The notes beneath the pieces were generated by a model, which was not told the origin of the DNA, ran no database searches, and saw only the letters and a list, made by a program, of their open reading frames with translations. Positions 1-8,285 of a DNA stretch of 35,319 nt are shown here, piece by piece. Position 1 is the stretch's first letter. Every line of letters starts with the position of its first letter. The DNA lies in the NCBI RefSeq assembly GCF_003579925.1, contig NZ_QUAL01000039.1, positions 783-36,101 of the forward strand. Direction: 5' to 3'. The stretch is from Jiangella rhizosphaerae. GTDB taxonomy: Bacteria; Actinomycetota; Actinomycetes; Jiangellales; Jiangellaceae. The position numbers and the translations under genes were made by a program.

Positions 1-789
1 GGTGTCCAGGGCGGCGGCGTCGGCGGCGGGCAGCCGCGCCTCCAGATGCGCCATCCCATCCGACGCGGGGGTGATGGCGACATAGCGGCGCTCACGAGCG
101 GCCTCGTACCGGTCCGCCGCCTCCACCGGGGCCAGCTCATGCAGCAGCTGATTGATCAGCTTGCGTAGCGCGACCGAGTCCAGGAACGGCGCCTTGGGCA
201 GCACGGCCGCCTCCACCCGCCGGCGGACGTCGGGGTCTTGGCCGCCGAGCTCGTCGGTGATCACCCGGGCGCGGCGCAGATCGATCGTCCCGGCCGACAA
301 CGCGGCGTGGGTGTCGGGGAAGTCCTCCACCAGTTGCAGGGCGTGGCCGACCTGGTTCTCCGCCTGCTTGGTCGTCACCTGGCAGCGTCCGGCGAGCGTC
401 ATCGCGGTGTTCGTCACCGGGTTCACCGACCGGTACCCCGTCTCATCGGGGCGCATCTCCGCCCGGGAGGCCAACTGCGCGGCCGCGCCCGCCTCGAACC
501 CGGCGACCCACGCGGCCAGCCGCGCGGACGCCGCCACCGCCTCCACCAGCTCGTCAGCCGTAGCGGCCGCCGGGTCGAACGCCGCCAGCCGGGCGGCCAG
601 CTCCGGCCCGGCCGGCACCTGATCGATGTCGAAGACCGCGACAGCGGCCTCGCCGCCGGTGCACAACTGTTCCAACAGGGCCGGGTCGATGTCGGCGACG
701 CTCGGGTCATCACACGGCGACGCCGCCATCCACTCCACGGGCGGAGCAACCTCCGGCGGCGGAGCAGTCAGCAGCGCTTCTTCGAACAT
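1..789 (-). CDS. DUF222 domain protein (HNH endonuclease family), 3' part outside window
   Basis: The frame is open from an ATG at 789 to the left edge (263 codons seen, no stop). The visible part has the usual DUF222 layout: an acidic and proline-rich N-terminus, an Ala/Arg-rich helical region, and the stretch NTAMTLAGRCQVTTKQAENQ, followed by a segment beginning LSAGTIDLRRARVITDEL. In this family a C-terminal HNH nuclease motif normally follows, which would lie beyond the edge. Members occur in many copies in actinobacterial genomes and their role is not settled. The start has no clear Shine-Dalgarno, but a -10-like TAAGAT lies seven bases before the ATG, which suits a leaderless mRNA. Family call is firm; function is unknown. 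Confidence 0.85.
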   Translation of the reverse strand, partial: MFEEALLTAPPPEVAPPVEWMAASPCDDPSVADIDPALLEQLCTGGEAAVAVFDIDQVPAGPELAARLAAFDPAAATADELVEAVAASARLAAWVAGFEAGAAAQLASRAEMRPDETGYRSVNPVTNTAMTLAGRCQVTTKQAENQVGHALQLVEDFPDTHAALSAGTIDLRRARVITDELGGQDPDVRRRVEAAVLPKAPFLDSVALRKLINQLLHELAPVEAADRYEAARERRYVAITPASDGMAHLEARLPAADAAALDT

Positions 790-796
790 GCAAATG

Positions 797-802
797 ATCT
801 TA
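797..802 (-). promoter_or_regulatory. -10-like box of the DUF222 gene
   Basis: The minus strand reads TAAGAT here, with seven bases between it and the ATG at 789. That spacing puts the transcript start at or next to the start codon, so a leaderless mRNA is inferred. No convincing -35 box was seen. Confidence 0.4.
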
Positions 803-842
803 GACCGACCCACCGACAACGTCGGGACAGCAGGTCAGAGGG

Positions 843-1601
843 TCAGCTCAGCGCCGCCTCATCGACCCACAGCTCGGCATCGCGGCACTCGTGCACGAGC
901 GTCGCCGGCCAGTCGGGGTCCCAGCCGGAGGCGGCGCGGATCCGCCGGACGCTGGCCGCCTTCGCCGCGCCGGTCGCGACCAGGCGGACCCGCCGGGACA
1001 GCCGGACGATCGTCGCCGGGCCGACGCTGACGCCCTGCCGGGGGACGGCGTCGAGCGTGCCCAGGTGGGGGAAGGTGGCGAGGTTGTCGCGCCGGGTGGT
1101 CTCGGCGAGGTCGATCACGCGGGTACGGTCGGCGAGACCGGAGCCGGGCGGGTTGAACGCGACGTGGCCGTCGGAGGCGCCGGAGGCCAGCAGGAACAGG
1201 TCGATCCCGCCGGCGGCCGCGATCCGGTCGTCGTAGGCGGCGGGGTCGGCCGGGTCGGGCATCCAGACCTCCGTGACGCCGGGCAGCGGCGCGACCGCCT
1301 CCGTCCAGGGACGGGCGATGTGCTCCCACCCGAACCGCTCGCAGCTGTGCTCCAGGTCGGTGCCGACGCGGCGGCCGGGGCCGGCCAGGTAGTCGTCCAT
1401 CATGACGATGACCAGGCGGGACAGGTCGCGCGGCGCCGCCTCCAGCGCGTCGGCCACCGCACGGTACGTCGGCATGAGACTGCGTCCGCCGGGACAGCCG
1501 AGCAGGTACCGGCCGCCGGCGCCGTCCAGGTCGGCGAGGATCTCCGCCGCGAGGGCGCGGCCCAGCTCGTCGGCGTCGGCGAACACCCTGGTCGTCGTCA
1601 T
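843..1601 (-). CDS. Glucosamine-6-phosphate deaminase-like protein (NagB/6PGL fold)
   Basis: 252 aa. It probably converts an amino-sugar 6-phosphate to fructose-6-phosphate and ammonia in the cytoplasm. Seen: a phosphate-loop-like GCPGGRS near residue 35, a VIVMMDDYL stretch (Asp69-Asp70, where NagB has its catalytic Asp), and DGHVAFNPPGS at 144-154, which matches the NagB signature better than 6-phosphogluconolactonase. The ATG at 1601 overlaps the stop of the upstream kinase gene by four bases (ATGA), so it is translationally coupled. It is the last gene of a three-gene operon with a GH4 glycosidase and a BadF-type kinase, a set that makes sense for amino-sugar breakdown. The exact substrate is inferred. 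Confidence 0.78.
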   Translation of the reverse strand: MTTTRVFADADELGRALAAEILADLDGAGGRYLLGCPGGRSLMPTYRAVADALEAAPRDLSRLVIVMMDDYLAGPGRRVGTDLEHSCERFGWEHIARPWTEAVAPLPGVTEVWMPDPADPAAYDDRIAAAGGIDLFLLASGASDGHVAFNPPGSGLADRTRVIDLAETTRRDNLATFPHLGTLDAVPRQGVSVGPATIVRLSRRVRLVATGAAKAASVRRIRAASGWDPDWPATLVHECRDAELWVDEAALS

Positions 1602-2557
1602 CGCACCACCTCCGGTGTGGCGTCGTGGAAGGTCCGCAGGATCGCGGCGTCGCGGCCGGCGACACCCAGCCGGTCCAGTCCCAGCAGCACGGCACCGGCG
1701 ACCGGCGGCCCGGTGACGACGCTCGGCTCGAACTCGTCCCACAGCCGCTGGGGCAGCGCCGACAGCAGCCGCCCGGCGGGATCGGCGAACAGGCCGCCGC
1801 CGAGCACGAGCGTCCACGCGGCCGCCGAACCGACGGCGTCAGCGGCCGCACGGCGCGCCGCCCGGGCCGAGGCCGCGATCTCCTCGGCCAGGCCGCGGAC
1901 GAGCGCGCCCGCGACGTCGTCGCCGGCACGCCACGCGTCGAGCACGGCCGGCGCGAGGCCGTCCAGATCGCGGCCGGTCAGCTCGCGCCGCAGCATCCGC
2001 TCGGCCAGGACCCCGATCGACGGCACGCCGAGCAGCGAGCGGACGACGTCGCGCAGGGCCGTCGCCGGACCCCGTCCGTCCTCCGCGCGGGCCGCCGCCC
2101 GTATGGCCTCGCGGGCGAGGTGGTCGCCGGCGCCGCTGAGGTCGCCGGTCTGCCAGCCCAGCCCGGGGAACTCCACCCGCGCCTCGCCGGCCCGGGCGAC
2201 GCACTTGAGGCCGGCGCCGCAGACGACGGCCACCGACGGCGCCGACGGCGGCGCGCCCGCGCGCAGCAGCGCCCACGCGTCGTTCGCGACCTCGGCCACG
2301 ACACCGCGGTCCGCGAGCGCCGTGCGTACGGCGTCGGCCTGGAAGGGCAGGTCGACGCCGGCGAGGTAGCAGCCGCCCACCGCGGCGCCCACGTCGAGGC
2401 CGGTCCGCTCGAGCAGCTCGGCGACGGTCGCGGCTGCCCGGTCCGGACTGGTGGCGCTGCCGGGCCCGCGGACCCAGGCGAGCAGCTCGCCGTCGCTCGT
2501 CACGACCGCGGCGTCGGTCTTCGAGTTCCCGCCGTCGACGCCCAGGACGAGCGTCAC
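1598..2557 (-). CDS. BadF/BadG/BcrA/BcrD-type ATPase, likely N-acetylglucosamine kinase
   Basis: 319 aa, GTG start. The N-terminal GVDGGNSKTDA (residues 6-16) is the phosphate-binding motif of the actin-like ATPase fold as found in eukaryotic-type GlcNAc kinases. A second glycine-rich region begins CGAGLKC and continues to LGWQTGDLSGAGDHL, and an adenosine-type LGGG lies near the C-terminus. The GTG overlaps the stop of the GH4 gene by four bases and its own stop overlaps the deaminase start, so the three proteins are made together. Likely role: phosphorylation of an amino sugar before deamination. Glucosamine kinase activity is an alternative. Confidence 0.78.
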   Translation of the reverse strand: MTLVLGVDGGNSKTDAAVVTSDGELLAWVRGPGSATSPDRAAATVAELLERTGLDVGAAVGGCYLAGVDLPFQADAVRTALADRGVVAEVANDAWALLRAGAPPSAPSVAVVCGAGLKCVARAGEARVEFPGLGWQTGDLSGAGDHLAREAIRAAARAEDGRGPATALRDVVRSLLGVPSIGVLAERMLRRELTGRDLDGLAPAVLDAWRAGDDVAGALVRGLAEEIAASARAARRAAADAVGSAAAWTLVLGGGLFADPAGRLLSALPQRLWDEFEPSVVTGPPVAGAVLLGLDRLGVAGRDAAILRTFHDATPEVVR

Positions 2558-3813
2558 CGCAGCCACGGCAGGTGGTCGCGGTTCGCGGCGAGCAGCAGGT
2601 CGGTGAGCTCGTCGGCGACGGCGTACTGCCCGATCAACGGGTGGGCGAGCAGCGCCTTGAACACGCGGTCGCGTCCGCCGTGGACGGCGGCCTCCAGCGC
2701 CAGGTTCTCGTACGCCGTGACGTGTGCGATCAGGCCGGCGATCAGCGGCTCGACCGGGTCGACGGGCAGGGGAGCGACGGCGTCCGCCGTCACCGACGCG
2801 GGGACCTCGACGACCGCGTCGGCCGGCAGGAACGGCAGCGTCGACCCGTTGCGGACGTTCAGCACGTGCGGCCGCCCGTCGCCGGAGAGCAGCGAGATCA
2901 TCAGGTCCAGGGCCGCGTCGGAGTAGTGGGCGCCGCCGCGCCGGGTGAGCAGCTCCGGCTTGGCCGCGACGGTGTCGTCGGCGTACTGGCGCAGCAGCTC
3001 CGCCTCGATCGCCATGACCTCCTGCGCGCGGACGCCGTGCTCCTGCTGCCGGGCGACGACCTCGTCGTGCGCGTAGTAGTAGTGCAGGTAGTACGACGGC
3101 ACCGTGCCGAGCCGCCGCACCAGCTCGGCCGGGAGGCCGGTGGCCGGCGCGACCCGGTCGGCGTGCTCGGCCAGCAGCCGCGGCAGCACGTCCTCGCCGT
3201 CGAGCCACACCCGGCGCTCCCAGGTGAGGTGGTTGAGGCCGACGTGGTCCAGCGCGACCCGCGCGGGGTCGACGTCGAGGATCCTGGCGAAGTGGCGCTG
3301 GAACACCGCGGCGGCGCTGCACAGCCCGGCGACGCGGTCGTGCCCGGCCTGCAGCAGCGCCCGCGTGACGATGCCGACCGGGTTGGTGAAGTCGATGATC
3401 CAGGCGTCCGGGTTGGCCTTGCGGACCGCCTCGACGACGTCGAGCATCACGGGGACGGTGCGCAGCGCCTTCGCCAGGCCGCCGGCGCCGGTGGTCTCCT
3501 GCCCGAGGCAGTCGCAGCGCAGCGGGATCGTCTCGTCGCTCAGCCGCGCCTGCTGCCCGCCGACCCGCAGCTGCACCAGCACGATCCCGGCGCCGTCGGC
3601 GGCGGCCGCGAGGTCGGTGGACGTGGTCACCTCGGCCGGGTGGCCGCCGGCGCGCAGCATGCGGCGGCTCATCGCGGCGAGGGCGTCCAGGCGGTCCGGC
3701 GCGACGTCGTGCAGCGCCAGCTCGCCGACGTCGAGGACGTCGCGCAGCCGCACGAGTCCGTCCACGATCTCCGGGGTGTAGGTCGATCCGCCGCCGACGA
3801 TGGTGAGTTTCAT
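2554..3813 (-). CDS. GH4 family 6-phospho-beta-glucosidase-like enzyme
   Basis: 419 aa, a normal length for NAD+- and Mn2+-dependent GH4 enzymes. Seen: dinucleotide motif GGGSTYTP (7-14), RVGGQQAR (83-90), DFTNPVGIV (141-149), GLNHLTW (192-198, His195 a likely metal ligand), a tyrosine-rich SYYLHYYYAHDEV, and RRGGAHYSDAAL. The usual metal-site Cys-Asn pair reads Cys165-Ser166 here, which is unusual. The ATG at 3813 follows AGGGGA at a good distance. It is the first gene of an operon with an amino-sugar kinase and a NagB-like deaminase, so a phosphorylated or free amino-sugar disaccharide is a more likely substrate than a plain beta-glucoside. Confidence 0.87.
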   Translation of the reverse strand: MKLTIVGGGSTYTPEIVDGLVRLRDVLDVGELALHDVAPDRLDALAAMSRRMLRAGGHPAEVTTSTDLAAAADGAGIVLVQLRVGGQQARLSDETIPLRCDCLGQETTGAGGLAKALRTVPVMLDVVEAVRKANPDAWIIDFTNPVGIVTRALLQAGHDRVAGLCSAAAVFQRHFARILDVDPARVALDHVGLNHLTWERRVWLDGEDVLPRLLAEHADRVAPATGLPAELVRRLGTVPSYYLHYYYAHDEVVARQQEHGVRAQEVMAIEAELLRQYADDTVAAKPELLTRRGGAHYSDAALDLMISLLSGDGRPHVLNVRNGSTLPFLPADAVVEVPASVTADAVAPLPVDPVEPLIAGLIAHVTAYENLALEAAVHGGRDRVFKALLAHPLIGQYAVADELTDLLLAANRDHLPWLR

Positions 3814-3839
3814 GCCGTCCCCTCGGTCTGCTCGCTGCC

Positions 3840-3859
3840 GTGTGGCAACGATCCCACAC
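3840..3859. promoter_or_regulatory. Inverted repeat upstream of the GH4 operon, candidate operator
   Basis: GTGTGG at 3840-3845 and CCACAC at 3854-3859 form a perfect six-base inverted repeat with an eight-base spacer (CAACGATC). It lies 27 bases before the GH4 start codon in the 84-base gap after the encapsulin gene. No T-run follows, so an operator fits better than a terminator. The regulator is unknown. Confidence 0.45.
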
Positions 3860-3897
3860 CGCGCGGGCGGGCCGGAAGACGGGGTAGGGAACGCCGC

Positions 3898-4698
3898 CTA
3901 CCCGCGCAGGGCGACGCCGGATTCGCCGGTCTGGACGAGGAAGGTGAACGCCTCCTCGAAATACAGCTCGATGGTGTCGGCGTCGTGGGAGAGATAGCCG
4001 ATGGAGAGGTCCTGGGCGAGGTGCAGCTCGTAGTCGCCGCCGCGCGCCGAGAGCAGCAGGCCGCCGTCGATGGCGGGCGCGAAGACGATCTCGCCATCGT
4101 GGAGGACGCGGGCGACGTGCTCGCGGATCGGGTAGCCGTGGTCGGTGGTCTCCTCGACCGCGGTGTACACGTCGGCGGAGAGCAGCAGGCTGTACGGCCC
4201 GCCGACACCGGCGAGCCGCAGCGTGGTGAGCGCCTGGGCGACCGCGTCGGGCACCTCGCGGACGTCGGACGGCAGTGCGACGGGCGCGTTGGTGGTGCCG
4301 GCGACGATGCCCTCGATGCCGGCCGCCGCGAAGCCGGCGACGATGGCGCGGTCCTCGGCGTAGGCGATCTTCTTCGCGGCGTCCTTCACCGGCTGCCAGT
4401 CCGCGTCCTTCGCGCCGCGCTCGACGTCGTCGACGGCCTGGCGGTCGACGGTGAACGGGACGCGCAGCTCGACCACCGGCCGCACCTCGCGGCTGCGCGC
4501 CAGTACGCCGTCGCCGGGCCCGTCGAGCGTGCGCAGGTGCCCGGTGCCGACCCCGTGCAGGACGTCGTCGCCGGGGCCGACGACGTCGACGACGCGGCGG
4601 GCGGCGACGTACTGGACGAACGTGCGGCGCGCCTCGGCCTCGATGTCGGCCCAGGCGGCGGCCGAGATGGGCGCGAGTTCCCGGTGGAGGTTGTTCAT
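3898..4698 (-). CDS. Encapsulin shell protein (family 1, linocin M18-like)
   Basis: 266 aa, the standard size of family 1 encapsulins with an HK97-type fold. It begins MNNLHRELAPISAAAWADIE, typical of the family, and contains the expected ends: YSLLLSADVYTAVEE, the DGEIVFAPAIDGGLLLSARG stretch and the terminal TFLVQTGESGVALR. The product self-assembles into a protein nanocompartment that loads cargo by a C-terminal tail. The cargo gene lies directly upstream: the DyP peroxidase stop and this ATG share one base (TGATG), so translation is coupled. The earlier label of bacteriocin for this family reflects an old misassignment. Confidence 0.95.
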   Translation of the reverse strand: MNNLHRELAPISAAAWADIEAEARRTFVQYVAARRVVDVVGPGDDVLHGVGTGHLRTLDGPGDGVLARSREVRPVVELRVPFTVDRQAVDDVERGAKDADWQPVKDAAKKIAYAEDRAIVAGFAAAGIEGIVAGTTNAPVALPSDVREVPDAVAQALTTLRLAGVGGPYSLLLSADVYTAVEETTDHGYPIREHVARVLHDGEIVFAPAIDGGLLLSARGGDYELHLAQDLSIGYLSHDADTIELYFEEAFTFLVQTGESGVALRG

Positions 4699-5702
4699 CA
4701 CGCGTGGCTCCTCTTGAGACTGCCGACGTTCAGGCTGCCGTCGGTCGCGGGCGTCTGGGCGGGCGTCTGGGTGGGCGGATCGGCGATGCCGTCGAGGAAC
4801 TCCACGGTGGGCACGTAGAACAGCCCGCCGGTGACGGCGACGGAGAAGTCGAGGATGCGGTCGTAGTTGCCGGGCGGCCGGCCGACGAACATGTTGACCA
4901 GCATCTGCTCGATGACGTCGGGGTGGGCGGCGTAGCCGATGAAGTAGGTGCCGAACTCGCCGGCGCCCGGCCGCCCGAAGGGCATGTTGTCGCGCAGGAT
5001 CTCCAGCTCCTCGCCGTCGTCGTCGGTGATCGTGGTCAGCGCGACGTGCGAGTTGCTGGGCTGCTCGGCGTCGGACAGTTCGACGTCGGACAGCTTGCGG
5101 CGGCCGATGACCCGCTCCTGCTCCTCGACGGACAGCGCGTTCCAGGCGTCCATGTCGTGCAGGTACTTCTGCACGATGACGTAGCTGCCGCCCTCGAACC
5201 CCGGCTCGTCGGAGAGGACGGCCGCGGCCGCGCCGGCGCCGGTCGGGTTCTCGGTCCCGTCGACGAAGCCCAGCAGGTCGCGCTGATCGAAGTAGCGGAA
5301 CCCCTGCACCTCGTCGACGACGGTGACCGCGCCGGCCAGCCGCCCGGCGATCAGCGCCGCCAGCTCGAAGCACAGGTCCATGCGCCGCGCCCGGAGGTGG
5401 AACATCAGATCGCCCGGGGTGCCGACGGCGGTGTGCCTGCGGCCGGCGACCTCCCGGAACGGGTGCAGCCCGGACGGCGGGTCGCCGAGGTCCAGCCGCC
5501 GCCACAGGTCGGCGCCGATGCCGGCGACGCAGACCAGGCCGTCCTCGAGCGCGCGGAAGCCGACCGCGCGGGTGAGTCCGGACAGGTCGGCCAGCAGGTC
5601 GCGGGCGACCTCTTCGCCGCCGTCGTCGACCGTGACGACGAGGAAGATCGCGGCCTCGGTCAGCGGCTCGAGCACGGGCTGCGGCGTCACGGCGTCGGTC
5701 AC
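4698..5702 (-). CDS. DyP-type heme peroxidase, encapsulin cargo
   Basis: 334 aa from the GTG at 5702. Seen: the family signature GFVDG (145-149, Asp148), followed by TENPTG; His219 in NSHVA, the likely proximal heme ligand; and Arg237 in ILRDNMPFG, the likely distal arginine. After a flexible Pro/Thr-rich linker (308-320) the protein ends with DGSLNVGSLKR (321-331), matching the known encapsulin targeting tails of actinobacterial DyP proteins. It is co-encoded with the encapsulin at 3898-4698. The GTG is preferred because an ATG eight bases upstream is out of frame, and a GATAAT box lies six bases before the GTG, which suggests a leaderless mRNA. Likely role: oxidative-stress or aromatic oxidation inside a nanocompartment. 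Confidence 0.93.
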   Translation of the reverse strand: MTDAVTPQPVLEPLTEAAIFLVVTVDDGGEEVARDLLADLSGLTRAVGFRALEDGLVCVAGIGADLWRRLDLGDPPSGLHPFREVAGRRHTAVGTPGDLMFHLRARRMDLCFELAALIAGRLAGAVTVVDEVQGFRYFDQRDLLGFVDGTENPTGAGAAAAVLSDEPGFEGGSYVIVQKYLHDMDAWNALSVEEQERVIGRRKLSDVELSDAEQPSNSHVALTTITDDDGEELEILRDNMPFGRPGAGEFGTYFIGYAAHPDVIEQMLVNMFVGRPPGNYDRILDFSVAVTGGLFYVPTVEFLDGIADPPTQTPAQTPATDGSLNVGSLKRSHA

Positions 5703-5708
5703 CGTCGC

Positions 5709-5714
5709 ATTATC
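5709..5714 (-). promoter_or_regulatory. -10 box of the DyP-encapsulin operon
   Basis: The minus strand reads GATAAT, one base from consensus TATAAT, in a very GC-rich setting. Six bases separate it from the GTG at 5702, so the transcript should begin at the start codon. The expected -35 region is weak (TGCGGG), so an activator or alternative factor may help. No Shine-Dalgarno is seen. Confidence 0.55.
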
Positions 5715-5826
5715 GCCCGGCCGGCCCGCCGCCCGCAGGAAGCCCGGACGCACGCGGCGCAATCCATTCGGCGCTGTGTCACGTATCACCGCGCGCGAAC
5801 ACTCATCGTCCACTGAGGGAGATGTC

Positions 5827-7149
5827 ATGTCCGCTACACCCGTCCCGCTCGTCCGGAAGCTCCGGATCGCCCTCGTGCTGCCGCTCCTCCTCGTCGCCAC
5901 CCTGGCGACGACGGCGGCGGCGCAGGCCGAGCGGAACCGCCCCCTTCCCGTCTCAGAGCTCCAGGTCGGCAGCGAGGTCGTCGCGACGACCGGGCTCCGG
6001 CTCTCGGCCATCGGCACGCCCGACGACGGCAGCGGCCGGCTGTTCGTCGTCGACAAGGCCGGCCGGATCCTGGTCTTCCACCCCGAGACCGGCGTCCTCG
6101 ACCCGCAGCCGCTGCTCGACCTCACCAGCAGGGTCAGCACCGCCGGCAACGAGCGCGGCCTGCTCGGTGTGGCGCCGTCGCCGGACTTCGAGCGGACCCA
6201 CACGCTGTTCGTCTCGTACACGGCACTCGGCACCGGCGTCGAGAACGGCGCGCTGACCGTCTCGCGGTTCGTCCTCGACAGCGCCGACCAGGCCGTCGTC
6301 GACCCGAGCACCGAGGAGCGGGTGCTCCGGCAGCAGCACAACCTCAACTCCAACCACAACGGCGGCGACCTGACGTTCGGCCCCGACGGCTACCTGTACT
6401 GGAGCACCGGCGACGGCGGCAGCGCCGACGACCCGCTGTACGGCGCCCAGAACCTCAGCACGCTGCTGGGCAAGATCGTCCGCATCGACGTCATGCGCGA
6501 GTGCGACGGCCGGCTCTACTGCATCCCGAAGGACAACCCGTTCGCGCGCAGCTCGATCGCCCGGCCGGAGATCTGGGCGTGGGGCCTGCGCAACCCGTGG
6601 CGGTTCTCCATCGACGCGGGTGACGAGTCGATCTGGATCGGCGACGTCGGCCAGAACCGCTGGGAGGAGATCAACCACGTCTCGATCGACGACGACGACC
6701 AGCCGCGCGACGGCTGGAACTTCGGGTGGTCCTGCCGTGAGGGCGCGGACATCCACCGCGTCCCCGAGTCCGCCGGCGAGGCGCCCGACCCGTTCATCGA
6801 CATCCGCTGCAACCCGCGCGCCGAGTACACCGACCCCGTCTTCTCCTACGGCCTGTCGGGCAACGACCGGTGCGCGGTGATGGGCGGTGTGGTGTACCGC
6901 GGCGAGGAGTTCGAGGACATCGCCGACGGCACGTACGTCGCGGCCGACTACTGCACCGGCCAGGCTTTCGCCATCCAGGAGCAGCGCCGCGGCCGGCACG
7001 CCGCGAACGACGCCGTCGGCATGCTGCCGCCGCGGATCACGTCGTTCGGCGTGGACGACGACGGCGAGGTCTACTTCGTCACCGACGCCGTGGCCGGCGG
7101 CACCGGCCAGATCCACCGCCTCACCTTCGCCGAGGCGACGGCGCCCTGA
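5827..7149 (+). CDS. Secreted PQQ-dependent glucose/sorbosone dehydrogenase-like beta-propeller
   Basis: 440 aa. The ATG at 5827 follows GAGGGA with six bases between. An N-terminal signal peptide (Arg/Lys, then a hydrophobic stretch, probable cut after about residue 34) points to export. The propeller shows the family signatures ERGLLGVA (109-116), NHNGGDLTFGPDGYLY (176-191) followed by STGDGG, and ARPEIWAWGLRNPWRFS. These belong to the GSDH/HHIP family of soluble quinoprotein sugar dehydrogenases. Oxidation of an extracellular aldose is likely, but substrate and PQQ use cannot be read from sequence. It stands alone, divergent from the DyP operon and convergent with the AraC gene. Confidence 0.88.
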   Translation: MSATPVPLVRKLRIALVLPLLLVATLATTAAAQAERNRPLPVSELQVGSEVVATTGLRLSAIGTPDDGSGRLFVVDKAGRILVFHPETGVLDPQPLLDLTSRVSTAGNERGLLGVAPSPDFERTHTLFVSYTALGTGVENGALTVSRFVLDSADQAVVDPSTEERVLRQQHNLNSNHNGGDLTFGPDGYLYWSTGDGGSADDPLYGAQNLSTLLGKIVRIDVMRECDGRLYCIPKDNPFARSSIARPEIWAWGLRNPWRFSIDAGDESIWIGDVGQNRWEEINHVSIDDDDQPRDGWNFGWSCREGADIHRVPESAGEAPDPFIDIRCNPRAEYTDPVFSYGLSGNDRCAVMGGVVYRGEEFEDIADGTYVAADYCTGQAFAIQEQRRGRHAANDAVGMLPPRITSFGVDDDGEVYFVTDAVAGGTGQIHRLTFAEATAP

Positions 7150-7155
7150 CGCCGT

Positions 7156-7193
7156 GACGGGTGAGGGGCCGCGTCACCGGTCCCTCACCCGTC
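7156..7193. terminator. Bidirectional hairpin terminator
   Basis: A perfect 12-base inverted repeat: GACGGGTGAGGG at 7156-7167 and CCCTCACCCGTC at 7182-7193, with a 14-base loop. It begins six bases after the stop of the sugar dehydrogenase gene and its right arm overlaps the last codons of the convergent AraC gene. There is no U-tract, as is common in actinomycetes. Confidence 0.8.
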
Positions 7194-8177
7194 GCCGTGC
7201 GTCCAGCCGGGCCCGGCGCCGCCGCCGAGCGTCAGGTGTCCGGCCGACGCCGGTGCGGCGCGGTGGTGGCGCGGCGTGACGCCCCGCACGCGTTTGAAGG
7301 CGACGCTGAGCGCGAACGCGTTGGCATAGCCGACCCGCCGCGCGATGGTGTCGACCGTGGCGTCGGTCTGGCGCAACAGATCCGCGGCCAGCGTGAGCCG
7401 CCAGCCGGTGACGTAGGTCATCGGCGGGACGCCGACCAGGCCGGCGAAGCGCCGGGCGAACGCCGCCCGCGAGGCGCCCGTCCGGGCGGCGAGCTCGGCG
7501 ATCGACCAGGGATGCGCGGGGTCGCCGTGGACCAGTCGCAGCGCCGGGCCGACGACGGGGTCGCCGAGGGCGCGATACCAGCCCGGCGCCGCGGCCTCCG
7601 GGCGGGCGAACCAGGCGCGCAGGGTCGCGATCAGCGCGAGGTCGAGCAGGCGGTCGAGCACGACCTGCTGTCCGGGCTCGTCGCGCTCGAGCTCCGCGGC
7701 CAGCAGGCCGAGGACGGGTGCGACGGCCGGGTCGCGGGGGACGTGCACGACGGCGGGTAGCGCGGTGAGCAGGCGCGCCCCGATGTCGCCGCCGACCTGG
7801 TAGGTGCCGCTGGCGACGACGGCGGCGCCCTCGGGATCGGGCTCACCGGGCCGCCGGCCCAGCGCGTCGGCGGAGAGGTCGGCGCCGTCCACGGTGCGCA
7901 GCCGGCCGCCGGCGAGAACCTCGATCGACGGCGCGGTGTGCGGGTCGTCGCCGACGGTGTACGGGCGCGGGCCGCGGATGACGGCGACCTCTCCAGGCCG
8001 GATCAGCACCGGCTCGGCGTCGTCGGGGACGATCCAGGCGTGCCCGCGCAGCACCGTGGCCAGCGCGAGCGCGGCACCGTCGGCGATGCGTAGCGCCCAC
8101 GGCGGTTCCAGCACCGCCCGGCAGAACTCCGCCGAGCGGGCGCGGACACCGTCGAGCACGTCGGCGAGGGCATCCAT
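7185..8177 (-). CDS. AraC family regulator with N-terminal cupin (cupin_6)
   Basis: 330 aa. The N-terminal half (about 1-190) matches the cupin_6 ligand-binding domain found with oxidoreductase operons (WIVPDDAEPVLIRPGEVAVI, then GPRPYTVGDDP). The C-terminal 100 residues carry two helix-turn-helix units: one around WSIAELAARTGASRAAFARR and one ending VGYANAFALSVAFKR. It is divergent from the NmrA-like reductase at 8286, the usual layout for this group, and probably controls it. The ATG at 8177 has a TAGGCT -10-like box six bases upstream, so a leaderless mRNA is possible. The last codons form part of a terminator hairpin. Confidence 0.9.
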   Translation of the reverse strand: MDALADVLDGVRARSAEFCRAVLEPPWALRIADGAALALATVLRGHAWIVPDDAEPVLIRPGEVAVIRGPRPYTVGDDPHTAPSIEVLAGGRLRTVDGADLSADALGRRPGEPDPEGAAVVASGTYQVGGDIGARLLTALPAVVHVPRDPAVAPVLGLLAAELERDEPGQQVVLDRLLDLALIATLRAWFARPEAAAPGWYRALGDPVVGPALRLVHGDPAHPWSIAELAARTGASRAAFARRFAGLVGVPPMTYVTGWRLTLAADLLRQTDATVDTIARRVGYANAFALSVAFKRVRGVTPRHHRAAPASAGHLTLGGGAGPGWTHGDG

Positions 8178-8285
8178 GACGGCAGCCTAGACGATGAGAC
8201 ATGCAATCGCCGACGTCAGATATGGATCGTCTCTCCTCACGCCACTCTACTGGAGGCATCGGATTCCGACAGAGAGGAGAAACCG
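8178..8285. promoter_or_regulatory. Divergent promoter region between AraC regulator and NmrA-like gene
   Basis: 108 bases between two divergent starts. On the minus strand TAGGCT (8184-8189) could be the -10 box of the regulator. On the plus strand AGAGAGGAGAAA ends just before the ATG at 8286 and is the ribosome binding site of the reductase. The region is less GC-rich than its surroundings. No clear operator repeat was found. Confidence 0.5.

Noticed and set aside
843-1601. 6-phosphogluconolactonase for the NagB-fold gene
   Set aside because: DGHVAFNPPGS and the MMDDYL segment fit glucosamine-6-phosphate deaminase, and the neighbours are amino-sugar genes.
2558-3859. N-terminal extension of the GlcNAc kinase frame across the GH4 gene
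   Set aside because: The extension is Arg-rich shadow sequence; the kinase motif begins right at the GTG at 2557, which also overlaps the GH4 stop.
3840-3859. The GTGTGG/CCACAC repeat as terminator of the encapsulin gene
   Set aside because: Six base pairs with an eight-base loop and no U-tract; position just before the GH4 start fits an operator better.
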